NCBI GenBank assembly: GCA_016169945.1
Contig: JADLSH010000363.1
Span: forward strand, 2,762,501-2,826,500
Direction of reading: 5' to 3'
Length of the DNA: 64,000 bases
Source of the DNA: Trachythela sp. YZ-2020
Lineage: Eukaryota; Cnidaria; Anthozoa; Malacalcyonacea; Clavulariidae
Of this stretch, positions 24,901 through 39,900 are shown one piece after another. The translations under genes and the position numbers were made by a program. The notes below the pieces were generated by a model. That model saw only the letters and a program-made list of their open reading frames with translations, had not been told where the DNA came from and searched no databases. Each line of letters starts with the position of its first letter. The first letter of the stretch is position 1.

Positions 24901-27900
24901 ACACAAAAATATCGATGGTAAATTGACACAAGTAAAATATTTGATTTACGCGAAAACCTGTGTAAATTTACACATGATTTCTTGCAGTGTGCAGGGAAAG
25001 AAATTAGTACCCCCTACCTTTGCCCTTCATCTTTACTACCATTTGGTAATACCTCATATTACCTATAGTAAATGAGGATTAACTAAGATATGAATTCCTG
25101 AGCTTTTCCACGTCCAACTGTGCCTTACAAACCAGTTTCATTCATATACAAATGTGTTTGTAGTTCAAATTGCACCAAACTGTGGTATGCACTATCATCT
25201 ACAGTGTAATGGTCTTTAATGGGCGCGCTGTTGGGCATTTGACTTACGAAGGTATGCAGTAAACTTGCAGTTGTCTGATTATAATTTAATCTCAGTCGTT
25301 TGTGAGAAGAGTGCTCCCTATTGGAGTCACCAAACACCACAGTTTTTGCCCGGATACTCCGGTTTTCTCGTGTAGTACCAGTAGACCAACAAAAATGGCT
25401 CTTACTGGACCTGAAAAGAAAGCGGTATGAACTGAGTAGTGCATAGAGATATATCCGAGGTTATGACAGTCACTTAATATTTTTGCATCCTAGAATAAAA
25501 GATTTGAACGTTTTGAGAGAACTAAATGTTAGTTGCATCGCAGTACTAAAGCCAGTAAAGGCCTTGCAAGAAGTAGGAAATAAATGCCAAGTGCATTGGG
25601 ATGAAAAAATTTTGCACGCCACTGCACGCCTAACAGGCCCAAGGAGTACGACCCTAGCTACCCTTTTCCTCCTGGGATGAACTGGGATTTGGACCTTTTG
25701 CTGCTGGCAAATTGATTGAGATTGAACCCCCCCCCCCCCCTACCCCTTCAGGACCCACTTAATTATAAGTGAATTTTCTGGCATAGACTATATGGTATGA
25801 AGTCAGTTCCAAATATTGACATATCTGTATAGATTATTGAAAAAATCATCACAAACTATTAGGAGAATAACTCAATTAAGTTGCATAACGTTATTAGATT
25901 ACCACCAGCAGACATATTCTTGTAACAAGATTACAGAAATAAGATTACCTACTTGGAAATCACCTGATATTTTGCGATGGGTGTGACGTTGAAGTTTCGA
26001 AACTCACGCAAGTAAAGTGCGGCTCTTCCTGCCTGTCCTGAATGTATCTGTATGTCCACAAATAGGTTGTCAACCCATTACCCATAGAATCCACATAGAA
26101 CAAAGCCGGAGAAAAACTGCCGTGTAGTATAATTATATCAAAGTTTCTGTAATCATCGCATCATCTCGAGGAATAAACTTGTTTGAAATAGTATGGGCAG
26201 TTACACTATGGTTACACTGTATCGCACTTTGTAAACTGTATAGTGTGAACTCGAATTTATGATTCCTGTGAATTCTCCCAAAGCTAATTCGGACTGTTAG
26301 TAAAACTAAGCGAAACTAAAGTAATTCTATAACACTATTAGTTATGTCTAAGCTCTTCGGCCAACTGCCAGAGAAGCACTCTTCTCACATCGGATAATTC
26401 AGATGCAAGAATCGAACTCTGGTCACAGATTTGATTCTGTGAAAAGCACATGCATGTACTGTACTAATCACTGAACGATAAACGCATGACGTGTATCACT
26501 TAATATGTATTAAGACATCACATGCCTTGGTTTTTAAACTAAACTTACTTTATTTATACTGGATTAGCTCTATCAGTTCTAAACTCCGCGCACTAGAGGG
26601 TCCAGTAATGGTCATCCCTTATTAATCCGGTGTTATACTGTAAGAGGAAACTTGAGAAACCTGCGGTTTATTTTCTCACATACGCCTGTATCAAAGGTCG
26701 CAGAGATGAAAAACACGCGCAGTAACCACTGTGACGTATATCACTTATGTTTGTTTCAACAAAGACATCACATACTTAAGCACTCCATCATTGCTCTTAT
26801 ATATATAGTTTTGATATTTTGCCAAAGACTCGATGCAAAACACAAAGAACTTCTTAAAATTTTCCCTTTGATGATGATAGTTATGCAACATATTCAATAC
26901 CCCTATATATGGATCTCCATAGACGCAACAGTTTCATATCCGGTCGCCATAGTATTCTAATTGGAATTCAAAACACGATAATGATATCACCTTAGGGGTC
27001 CTTCGTTTCGCGTCTTGCGCTCAGTACGTGCTACTTTCAGATGAATTAATGAATTTTAATTAGCAAATTTCTAGAGACGTCCACGAGACGAAATTACAGA
27101 GCGCTTTGTGTGTTTGTTATTAATAGTATCATTATGCGCGCTGCTTGACCGCATGCTGCGTCGATGAACTAAGACGCCAAGACGGACGGTGTGATTAGTT
27201 GTGAAATAATTAGATGAAGACCTGGCTCAAGAATCCGTGCGTCTTTTCGTTTTTGTATGCCATTTATGTACAATAAAAACAGGAGTGGTCCCAATATTGA
27301 ACCTTGAGGAACCCCCTTATTGAACCCCCTTGTTTTTGTCTTCTCTAAAGCATTGAAAAATTATTGTTGTACAGAACTGTGGCCAATTATTTACATTGTT
27401 GATTCACTGATAAAACACCCCTCCTGCCGGGATTGCCAAATATGGTAGCAATGGAGATTTAACGTGTAGCATGTGCCAATATAAATCACAAGTTTATTCC
27501 AGCTTCGCGCTATTCATCAGGACTAGAAAACGTTCCCATTAAAAAGTTGAATTTACTTAAAATGTTACCATTGACATAGTTGTGTATATATTGGTGATTA
27601 AAGGCTAAATGCCGCGTTACACGATGCTAATAGTTTTGCTGCAACTTGGTAAAAAGTATATTCGCAGAGAAATTGTGAGCATGAATCTCGTTTTACTTAG
27701 CCGATATTTTGTTATGCCCAGAAGGCAACAGAAATGAATGATAATATCGGTGGAGTGAAACGCGTGCCATGTTCACTGTTTTTCTGTGCATACATTGTAA
27801 TGCCGTTGGGTAACTGTACCAAACAAGGAAATATGGAACATTTTTTTAAACTGCGCCTATATGGAACCGTGGAACGGACAGAACTGAATAAAGTTAGTTA

Positions 27901-30900
27901 AGTGTAGTTCTGTTGACAGGTTTCATACATAATACGTTTTGCAGCCCAAGCTTATAAAACGTATCTGATATGACATAGGGTGGCATTTACAGTAACACGG
28001 AAACGAGGCTGATATATTCGATCTTGATTTCACATCATAAATGCTCTCTGTAGACTGTGCAATATATCTATGTTATTTTATATCTGTACGCGAAACGTCA
28101 TCAGCAAGGCAAGCCCTTGAGGCGATGGCAGCATTCCAATTCCAGTAACCACAACTAGTCACTTGAGACGGAATCAAGGAGGAAGATACTTACTCATATT
28201 CCGCAATAAGCTCCGCCTTTAATAGTCGTAAGAAAGGAATGTACTTTCTCTTTGAAAAATGCCGCTAATAATTTGTTTTGGATTTACGTAGAGGATTATA
28301 TAGATCATTTGGTTCCATGATATTTTGTCAATATCAAAGTTAAGCCAATTGTCAATATGTAAGCTCCAAAGTTAATAAGGCAAGTTTAAGTTGCAGTCGG
28401 TCTCAGATACAGTTGACAAACACTACAATGCTTCTGAAAGCGCCAAAGAAGCTATTTTAAGCTCCTTTCATCGTCTTGCTGGGCTATTAAATAGTTAAGT
28501 TATGTGCATAATCAATATGACGTCTGAAACAATTATCTTGAAAGATTTAACTGAGGTCACCGATGAGACATACTGCAGTGTTGAGATATTCGACCGCATT
28601 TGTTATTAAGGGGAGGGTGGGAATAGCCAGGGCAATGTCGAGCGTAGGGGCGTGGGGGGTTAACCGTCTTATGAGCACCGACGTGGGGTGTGGGGAAACA
28701 CTCCAATTTTTTGAGGAAGGTGTTTAGAAATCCAATAAGACAAAGGCCCATATATTGTTAAAGACGTTAGCGTGGATAGAAATTTCTAGTGTCGATGAAA
28801 ACTATATTCAACATTTAGACCTTCGTATAGACAGGGACCCCTATTTCTTCTCAGACACGATTCGAAACTGTGACTGTCCCAGTGAGGCATGTTCATGAGT
28901 GATGCCAGTTTAAGGTGAATACATTTTGAGTATTTTGCTCGACAGAAGACAATGTAAAGACGGATTTATACGGCATATATGTGCTGACCCTAATGGGTGG
29001 TATGACCGGGGACGTGTCATGGTGGGGGTATGGGTGTGAGGGTAACACTCCCAAGTCAAGTTCTCGAATGAAGAGAAACTTAGACATGGATGACGCAAAC
29101 TAGCTGGAAATGATACATGCTGTTCCTACATTCTACAACAACAATATTTTATTATTTATCACATGGCAACACGTCAAGACCATTGTGAAGACAGGATGCG
29201 TACGTACATATGTTATGCCATGCATTGTCCATGCCGTGCTTTGCCAGAATATCTTTGATGAACTAAAGCTTCTTTCAGTAATGAAGCACCCTAAAGGTGT
29301 GGACGGAAACGTAGAGGATCGTGTTTCAGAGCCGTCATCAGGATAATCTGATGAGTCGCTAGGCATTCCTTGCCCCGTGATATTTCCGGAGAAACCTAGG
29401 TTTCCTAGCCTCGTTTTCACGCTTAAGCTCTTGGCTGCTGTGGAGAGGCTGTTGCTACCGAATACATGGGATGCCAATATGACGCCAAGAATTCGTTATT
29501 TAGACAGGCTTGAGAAGAGCAATGAATAATTGTCTTACGTATGAGAAGTTTTTCAAGTGTCAGCTGTTCACAGGGCTCTCAACCAAATTCGAGAATTCCT
29601 TGTCAAGAGCTCTGAAATTCCCTGGTTTCCCCCCAAAAATCCTTTTTTTAAACATTTTAAAACATGCAATTCCTTAGATTGCTTCTTAAATCTATGCAAA
29701 ATTCCTTGTTTTAAGGAAATTTCCTTAAACGTGATCGGAGAGCACTGGCCGTTTAGGAAAGACGGTTGGTAAACAGTCACTGCACGTAGCATCGTAGCAT
29801 CGAGTCAGCAGTCATAATTATATGCACAATTTTTACCGTGCTTTGACTATAGTTAATATAAACAGGTAAGAAGATGCTACATGCTATACTGATAAATGTT
29901 TAATTTTGCCATCCTTTTCTATGTGGTTAATAGATCGCTTGAATACATAAAGTATTTTCTGTCAAACGTTGTTGAAAACGTCTCGAACGTGCGGTGGCAG
30001 TGAAAAATACAATAAGAACTTCAAAAAGAATACAGTTCTTATTGTATTTTTCAAGTAGTTTTACACAATTCAGCCGCCGAATCTTCGTTATTGAAAACGG
30101 TTTAAGCATAATAATAATTAAACATGTTTGGATTAACTCATGGACAATATAAGCCATGTGCCAACAATATTGTATGGGGGGCAAAGGGCAAAGGGAATTT
30201 ATCAACTTCCCAAAGATCAAAGTCAGAAAATACTGGCAATCCATCAAGTGTGTCATAATTATTACAATTTTTCACTAATATTCTATTGACATTCTCAGTG
30301 TTCACCGCCTCCCCTCCCGGGAAATCTTTAATAGAGAAAAGGACAGGTCAGGCTTAAATAAAAAGCTAGATCATCAAGCTTATGCCTGTTAAAAGCGCTG
30401 TAGTGCAATTTCTCATTCGACCTGTTTTGAATAACAAACCATGTTAATTAAAAATGTTAGGTCTACTTAGATAGGAAAACATATATAACCCCACATGACG
30501 TGGCCGCGTGGTTTAATGATTTGTCCAATATAACATTCATTTAGACCAGATAAAACCGTTGCAAGTTGCATGAAAACGCTACCAGTATAATGTAACGCTC
30601 CTTAACTCGTAGACAACATACGATACGTTAAACCGTTGGCTAATTCCAACAGACATGCAGATCAGATGAATACACAAACAGTAGGTCTATTTTTAACATG
30701 AATCAAATGACCTAATTTCCATCACTGTAGCATTTCAACATGACGTAACAATGAATCATTATTATTGGGGTCATGGTCAAGTGATACAAATGCAAATTAC
30801 AATGAGGCAAAACTCGTTGTCTAGAATTTCCGCTTTCTATAGTGCCAAAGCGCAAGCAAATATTGCACACAGGAAACGTTTTCATATTAATTGAGGAAGA

Positions 30901-33900
30901 CACTTTGTTCATGTTGCTTAATTTAGATGATTACACTTAGGTCTTTATTACGAAGTCGTGGTGTTTGGGTAGGCTCTAAAATGAACAAAGATTGACCGAG
31001 GACAGACCTTCGATAAATATTGTGGGGCTTGAGCACATATGAAGGGAACTCTATCTGAGACAGATATTGTGTGCATTTCACTCGATGTAGGCGTTTACCT
31101 TTGTCATAAGAGAAGTAGATTTTCCTGGTAGCTCTCTCAACTCTCTCTGTTCTTCCTAGAAGTTCAGTGAAGGTCGATCGTCTAAACTAACTATATTTGT
31201 ACTGAATTGCTCTATCAATTCTCTCCAAACTGTCCTTCCTAGAAGCCCAGTGAGGGCCATCCCTTGTATAGATACAGTGTTACACCCTGGAAAAAATTGT
31301 ATGGAAACTATATTTGCATCACTATAAATCCATAGTACATTCAAACTATTTTCCTATCCATATGGTATGGGAAATGCCAATTAGTATGGAATTGGATTTC
31401 CACACTCTTTCCAAATAGGATCCATACTATATCAATACTAAAGATTTTGGAAAGAATTTCCATGCAGTGAAGTTTTCAAGTGAAGTGAAGCTTCAAATTT
31501 CCAATTTGAAGTGGGGAACTGTAGCTATTTGAGAAAGATATTGTGTGCATTTTACCATAGTTAATAGAAATATAAACATGATTTTACTCAATGTAGAAGA
31601 TTATCTATATGTCTTGAGAGAGGTGGGTTTTCCTGGTAGTTCTACTAATTCTTTCTGAACTGTTCTTCTTAGAAGTCCAGTGAAGCCCATCCCTTATAGA
31701 TCCAGCGTAACTAGAAGAAGATACATTTGAACTAACTCTAACTCATTGCTCTATCAATTGTTACATAAAACCTGAGTTTCTCAGAGAGATTTAAGAAATC
31801 CTAAGCGTAAACCTGCCCATCGGATTGGTACAGTTTTCTAACTGGAGGCACGTCATCTAACGGCATCAACGACTGACAATGTTCGTCATTAACATTCGGC
31901 AAAACATTAATCCTCCTGATAACATAACGATTATTACTTGCCCTTTCGTCTTTGTTTTGACTTGGTTGCATGGGAATGGAGATCCAAACCATGGCAAACA
32001 AACCGTCGTCCAACAAAACAAGAAACATGTCGGTTTCAATTTCCTGCCATTTATGATATATTTACTCTATATTTTGATGCAATCGAGTTTGTCTCAACCC
32101 GAGAAACTAGGCGGGGAGGGGGAGGGGGGGTGTGGTGATTACCCCGTAATAGTCTTGTCGCTTTGCCTTTAGTTTAGGGAAGGATCGTTATTACAAGAGT
32201 TATAGATATTACCAAAACCGTGGATGCTTCCTCTCGCTCGAAAAAACATGTCATGTTTTCGTGTCAAAACATTCAGGAATGCGATCGAAATTTCGGGCTG
32301 CAAGCAGGCTACTACATTCCTAACGTTGTGAAATCGCCATTTCGAGAATATCGACATCTGATTGGTCCGCGGGTAATAGTTTGACATTTTAACAGTAAAA
32401 GGCATAGGAATGTATGGTCGCATTCCTGAATGTTTTGACACGAAAACATGATACGTTTTTTTCGCGCGAGAGGATGCGTCCGCGGTTTTGGTAATATCAT
32501 ACAATTAACCCTTGTGAATCGAATCGCATCATCGAGTTTCTAGAAGGTTGGTGCTTATGCGTGGTTTGTAACGAACTCTCCCATTTTTGACCATAATAAA
32601 ACTGACTTCAATTATACGACCATAATTACTCCCCTAAACTAGAGGGCACTCGAAGACTGCATATTATTAAAAGTCAAGTATTCATGCATATATATAAAGA
32701 GAGCAAGATAAACTTTTGTACATTTCTCATCCAATATTCATCGAAATCGAACCAAAATTTAATCGATTTGTCCTTCGCCTATGGCCATTAGCTCGACAAA
32801 TTTTCGCATTAAAATGTTCGATATTTTTTGAGTTATCGCGCTAACAGTCAAACACACACACACAACCAAACCCATGCGGTCAAAACATAACGTCCAGGCG
32901 AAGGTAACAAATATCTATGACAGACTATGTGACTCGGATATACATTTATGTCATACTTTTCCGTATCCCTACGTCAATCCCCCAAAAATTCACCGTTGCT
33001 TTTAATAGAATGTCGATTACCGGAAAACCAACGTCATATTGTATAAGATATTATGAATTAATGTGGACACGTCACATGCACCTCCGGTTTGGACAAAGGC
33101 TCATAGTTGTTTAGGTATGATCGAGGGTTTGTAGGACCAAACTTGACCTGAAAATACAACAAGAATTTCGTTATATTTTGAAGTTCTTGTTGTATTTTTC
33201 AGGTAAGACACAATTTTACTTCAAAGTTTTTGCGTCACATATAGTTTGATAAGGGCACTATGATCACAGAAACTTTGGGATAGTGTAAACTAGCAGTCAT
33301 GTACGCCAACATTGGGGTTAGAGCCTAGAGGGCAGGAGGCGTACTTGTCCTCCCGTTGCCCTTTATCAAGAGCAACATGGCGACATATAAGTGCCATTTC
33401 GATATTTGTTGTATATTTGAGAACATCAACAGGGAATTAGTGTATAAAAATTTGTATGATCAAGACTTAAATAGACTGCAATATGGCATGCACATGTTAT
33501 CGTCTCTTGATGATGACTATTATTAAAAACATAATCGAAAGACGAACATTTGAGAATATTAAAATGTCCATTTTCGCAGAAACCGTTGTTTTGTATCTCA
33601 TCTATTTTTAGCGTGCTACTCATGATCAGTTATAGACTTTTACTAAGAAAGAGGACTAAGTTGCTTAAAATAATCTTACAAGCATGCTTTATATTTATAA
33701 TCCGCGAATATTATATATCAATGTCAATGAAAGTGTCCTTTGTTTTGACAAAAATCACACACCCTTGGTGTTTTATTGTTCCGGCTTCTCTGAATCAGCT
33801 TTTAAACCAATATTTCGTTAGGCCATTACTCATTAGACATATAGGCAATACTCATTAGTAGGAAATATGAAGTGTGTTATATTGTATTTGGTTTCTGATA

Positions 33901-36900
33901 TGGGGTCAAATATGGGGTAGAGTTAGCCATGAATAACAATAGTACTCGTGACGATGTGATGATAGTTTAATAATCGAATCGAAAGGTTAAAAAAATTCAC
34001 GTCTGGATAATGTTTTATTTAATTGAACTTTATTATGGCGTGATTGTCATATTGTACCTATTGTTAGAATTACATGCAGACTTAGTTCAAATGCTAAAAA
34101 TATTGCACCTTTCTTCATTTTGCTTCACACAGGGGGGCCCAATATGCTAGTATGAAAATGAATCCACAGTTCTATTTTTATGTAAAACACAAATGGATGA
34201 TTTGAACAGTTGAATGCTTTGCTATATACGCATATTTAAATCTTCCGGTCTCGTTCACATGTTATGATTCAACTGCCACGACCCTGTTCAAAAACCTACA
34301 TGACATGTGTACAACTGTATTATATGATGTCATGAAAATAGGTATTTTGACAAAGTCTTTGACTGGCTTGAGTTGGATAAAGTCCAAAACTCTGCTATAT
34401 GATGAAATTTCCACCCTGCTCTCGTTCATGCCTGCCGAAATAATACGTCCAGACTTAGTCTAACCCACTGATCTGAAAACAAGGACTGGATAGTGCATCT
34501 GCTATGCATAAATGAAGCCAATGGCGGCCATATTGGTGTGACCACCACAAATCTACTGTGGTGTTGGGGACATGTTTAAAGAGCTTCTATAAGTTTCTAG
34601 TTATTGGTGGGAAAGGACAAATGTTGTCTAGATAAGAATTTATCATCGGTGGCCTCCCTTTCTTCCTAAATTTACCAGTGAATAACTGATGAGGTCACAC
34701 CAATTTGGCCGCCATAAGCCTCGTTATGTGGTGTTTTAAACGTTCTAAAACTCATTAGAAAAGACGTCGGATTTCTGAAGTTACACAGGAAAAGATATTT
34801 GCTTCATAGTATAACGAATTTAAACAGCTAACGATCTCATTAAAAATATTCTGGCTTCAGAATGGGTTTGGGATTAGAGTTTATATAAATTTCGATAAGG
34901 GTTAGATGAAGTCCCTACCAAATAATATCCGGCCCTCTGCCCTCTCATTGTTCTATAGCCTGTCGCCTTGATCAGATCTGACTTAAGATTGAGTCTTTAG
35001 ACATTACTAGAAGTCTGATATATAGAACAATCAACAATGCAGTTAGGAATGTGGCTGTGCATCCAAATGACGTGTCAAAAATGGGAAAACTGAGCATAGC
35101 CAGGCAGCTTATTTTATCTTCTGTGCAAACCAAAACAGAGGAATGTAAAACGAGTCAAATGGACAAATGCTTTGCATTCGGAACAGCTTTTTTTTCCCTA
35201 TAAAGTATTGAAATCATCCGTGCCTCCCCACATGTTTTTATGAAAGAGAGACGAGGAAAAGAGACATATTATTCCAATTCCGTTTCATGTGACGGTTTAT
35301 TGATTTATTGTATAGTGATAAGTTTAATAGGCTTTAATAGTCCTCGGTATAGTTTGCCGTTTGGTTTACCTCTTTTGACTTTCAAATTCCAAAAACTTCC
35401 CACATCAAAACGAGGTCAGGTGTTAACATAAAATAATTTTTAATGATAGGCACTTATCACCTACAGTATGTCTAGCCCCTCTGTGTATATATGAAAGAAA
35501 AATGATTGTAAATAATTATGTAATTTGGGCAAAATTAATTTAAAAATATATATATATATAGAATTGAATAAATATATATGATTATGTAACGCCCTGCAAC
35601 GGTGTCACGAACAGGGTTGATTTTTCCATTATATTTCGTGCTTAGGTGGGGAAAATCGAACTGTTCAATTTGATAAGTAAAACGAATATACATGCAGCAG
35701 TGCTCTGAATTGCGATTCAAGAATCAAGAGTCAAGTGCAAGTTTCCTTCGCATCTGCATATTATATTCATTCGGATATTCAGTTACGAAGTCGATATCAT
35801 ATGCGCTTACACGCGCTTATAGTACCTTCTGACTGACTATGTGGGTATATATAGCGCGAGACCAGTTCGCAGAATATAGTTCAAATCGGGATCGAGTGTC
35901 AACATCCATGTTTACAAAATGTTGAAACAAAAATAGCGTTGGTTTTCACTCTGAATATATCATATTCCCATCACATATCGCTCTGAAATACAATTATTAA
36001 AACACCGAGTCCGTGCCTCTGAAAGAATAATGAGGCAATTTGTGTTTTCTTGAGTAGAGCGTCTGTTCGGCTCGCTTAATAGACAGGTCCAAAGCTTGGT
36101 TGACAAAATAGTCATGGGTTTTTACTATAAATATTATATATATTCTCCTGATAAGGGCTCTGAAATACAGTAGAAACACAAGAATGCGGTAGTTTGTTCC
36201 CTCCTCAGTTCATATCGGGCTTAAGTCAACTTTACATGTTGACGAAACAATGTTGAATTTTTATTATGAATATATTGTCGAGATATGTTTAGGTAATACA
36301 TATTATATAATGCGGTAATTATCCTCGAAGCTTGTTTTGAGGAACATTATGATAATTTTCCGTATCCCTGCGCGATCATAATTGCGGTGGCCTATTTAAT
36401 TACTTACACGTGATCCGGACTCATCACTCATTCGGGAATTACAACTGAATGTGGCGCATCTTAATGACATCACAAACAACGCTGCTTTTGATGTGTCTCA
36501 TTGAATATTCAATTTTTCATTTTGTCGCAAGGCCCTTAATACCCCCCACGCAATTTCGCAATGGTGAAAGTTTATCGCGAAACTCGACGGTTTTCCTTCA
36601 GAACGGCATGAGAATATCACGCCTGTCAAGTCTCGTAATGACGACACGCAGGTACACGTCGCGATATTTTGGCTGCTTTGCTTCGCTCCTATTTCAAAGG
36701 CAACACCGCCAGCGAATAAAAAATGCGAAACGTGGGCGAGAATATTTGCCCGTTATGACGTCACAGTATTAAGCTTCACTTCTAAAGTATTTCAGACCTG
36801 TTTCGCCTATTGTGTGCTTCCGTTTACCGTACAACGCCGCTATTACGTGGCTTTGAAGCGCTGTCTTTACACAAGTCTCGGCGAAATCTGCGGATAAAGT

Positions 36901-39900
36901 ATAGTATTGCTCTCACCAGCTGGCCAACTTCGTCTTATCGTAACTCTGACGTAGCCAAACTAGAAGAATTTTTGAATACCTCTGTGACGTAACGAATTTA
37001 TAGTTTTGGCCAAAACCACCGTTCGAGGTAAGCTGTTGTTGTCGAATTTCGACCGGTTTGAGAAATATTTGTATATCGAGTTTGTATTTTTTTCTCGTAG
37101 ACTTCAAAGATATTCGTAAGTGTGTGCTGAATCGGATTTGTTCATGCGAAAGGAAAGCAGTGAGATGTCGTCGCGAGTCTACAGACAGCACTGTTACTTG
37201 TGCGATCTGCCTCACACACCGTGGGCGATGCTTACCGATTTCTCCGAGCCAATATGTCGCGGTTGTTGCAACTATGAAGGCGCTGAACGCATCGAATATG
37301 TCGTCGAACATGCGAGGACACTGCGGAAAAACTACGAACTCGAAAAAGCGAAGGCAGAACAAGGCAACTACTCGAATACTTCCCCCAGCCCACCGTACGC
37401 GTCGATGAACGGGCGTGCTACCGCTACGAGTCCAAACAGCGTTATGGCTGCCCAACGAAAGTTCTACGTGTCGAACCCAGCGTACGCGGCTATGGGTCGT
37501 AGCGAACCGATTCCTAAAGGTATGCCAGCCGGATTAGTATATCCACCGCGAGTAAGCACAGGTCAGTTACCGATGGTAAAAATCGAGGGAAATCCTGCTG
37601 GCCGTGGGTACGCTATGCCTACTGCTGTCGGTATGAACGCTGTTATATCAAACGCAAGACAGCAAAGTGCTGAAGGCGATGAGGCGGCGAGGAAAGCATT
37701 TTCAGGGGCTCTGGTCGCAGGCTTCTCTCACCCAGGTGTACACCACGAAGAACAACCCAGACTCGTCCGAGAAACCCTTGCTACGCTGAACATGTCGACG
37801 CCGTATGATTTACGTTTTAAGAAAGACCCGTCGCTTCGTGCCCGTGCGATGCATTTTGATGTTTTCAATAAATCTCACGCGCCGGGACTCGGTGATTTCG
37901 AGATGAAAATATACATCGAGTATCCTTACGGCTCGGGGAATTTTATCCAAAGCGCGTCCGGTGCGGCGAAACAAATGCAAAACGATAGTGTAAAAGATGT
38001 GGGCAAGAGTAGCGCTGCGTCGGGATACAAAGCGTTAGAATACGAGAAAGTACACGGTACCGGTGAATGGATTACTCTGGGAGACCTCATTTCGGAAAAT
38101 GTGCGATACTTCAAAGAGCCCGTGAACACAGAGCTATTACCTACACCGTATCGTGAAAACGACATGGTGAACCCGGCGTTAATGAATCGCGGCGGTCGCC
38201 AAAATCAACGCAAAAGACGTGTTACACCCGAATTAGATGGCGACAATGAGATGATGGCTAAACAGGCGAAAGATGATCCGAAAAGACCGGGGGATCCTAA
38301 TAAAACCGTCATGTCTTCTATGGGTCTGCCTTCTAGCAACACAGGCACTGCAATCCCTTCCGCTTCTGTACCGCCTATGGTCTCAACTCGGCCGGGGGGG
38401 CAAGGCAACGTGGACGCTCGTAGAGGCGTTCCCGAACACAATCGTCTACACAATGGCATAGCTGATCCTATGAGCGCGGGAAAAATGGCGCCAACGTCTG
38501 CAGTTGAAAAGAACTCTGGTATGAGCGCGGTAAAAGACCAACAAGGAAATTCAGTAACTCCTGGGGTCTTAACATGCGTGTTATGTAATGGACGGTTAGA
38601 GGACACGCATTTTGTACAATGTCCTTCAGTGGCTCATCACAAATTCTGTTTCCCATGCTCGCGTAAGAGTATAGTGTCGCAAAAGTCAGAATCGGCCGAG
38701 GTGTTTTGCCCAAGCGGTGAACGTTGTCCCTTACAAGGTAGTAATCTACCGTGGGCTTTCATGCCAGAGGAGATCAAGACTATAGAAGGTTATGGCGTGA
38801 CGCCAAATGGCAAAGATAAAGACAAGTAGAACGGTGTTTGCTCTCGAACTTTCTTGCATGCATGTGCGAGTGTTTGTACAATATAAGAAAGCTTACGCAA
38901 GGCTAGGAATTCTGATAAATAAGGTTGTATCTCACAATATTTTGGCGTGCTTTGAGAAACTTAATATTCACTTTGAAATTTTGAAACTCAAATTTTTATG
39001 CATGAATGTTAGATAATTCTAATTCCGAATATTTGTAACATTTCATAGCTTAATATTACATCTACGGGTAAAACTACGATTTTTGTTCTAAAATTTTATA
39101 GTCAAATTTCTTAAAAAAGTCTTTAGTGATTGCTGATAATGATTGTCTTAGACTTGGTCTTAGAGTTTTGTATATTTAATATAATGTTTATCAGGGTTTC
39201 GCTGTCTGGCAAAACATGCCCAATTTTTTGAAGTTTTAATAACCGTTTAATGATTTAGAACCTTGAATTATTTTCATGAAAAGTAACAGTTTTGTATGGC
39301 TTTCAGAACTGCACCAAATAATTCAAAGAATGATAAATGTGTCGAATGCTCGCAGGCTAAAGCGTGTACAACATTGTCATTGAAACATATATTTAAATAT
39401 TGACGCAAAATGACACCTTTAAAACACGGGAAATCGAGTGTCTGCATGACCAGTTTCAATTACTTGGATAATATGTAAAATTTTCGAAAAGTTGGGCATT
39501 TCTAAGATTTCTTAAATTTGTCTTAGAAAATGTCCAAGAGACTTCTTGGTTTTGGAATTTGAAGAACGGCTTTAATATACATGCATATGTTCTTGTTTTT
39601 AACTTTAGAACGCGTTCGCTATTTTCTCTCGATTTTTCTTAGTAGCCACGTATTTGCTTTTATGCAAATCTAGGACATATTATTCTCCCCTTTTGCCAAG
39701 CACTGTTCTCAAGCAAGCTTCCTTTGGGCTTTGGCAATTTGAATTTGGAAATATTCTTGCTATAAAACAGATAAATTTGACACATTTTAACTGTTTAATT
39801 GCAACAAACCCTGGACCTAGTTTTATATGGCAAACTTTGTCCACTTTATTTGCATATGTATACAACTAAGGCTGAGCGAGCTATATTTCAATTTGTGTGC

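Larger units (their letters stand above)
18859..36400. other. First part of TALPID3 intron 8, no gene found
   Basis: About 17.5 kb of AT-rich sequence. Frames are short and unlike known proteins. Identified repeats are listed separately: a SINE pair near 24.3-25.4 kb, a MITE at 24709-24988, SINE-like segments near 26.5 and 31.1-31.8 kb, small hairpins at 30001 and 33147, a TIR element at 32205-32498 and an hAT-like copy at 34466. Homopolymer C runs occur at about 22630 and 25727. I see no coding exon with splice support. Confidence 0.6.

Noticed and set aside
36449..36772. 107-codon frame upstream of IRF2BP
   Set aside because: Located in the CpG-bearing upstream region, overlaps the CRE palindrome, and has no recognisable domain or compositional sign of coding.
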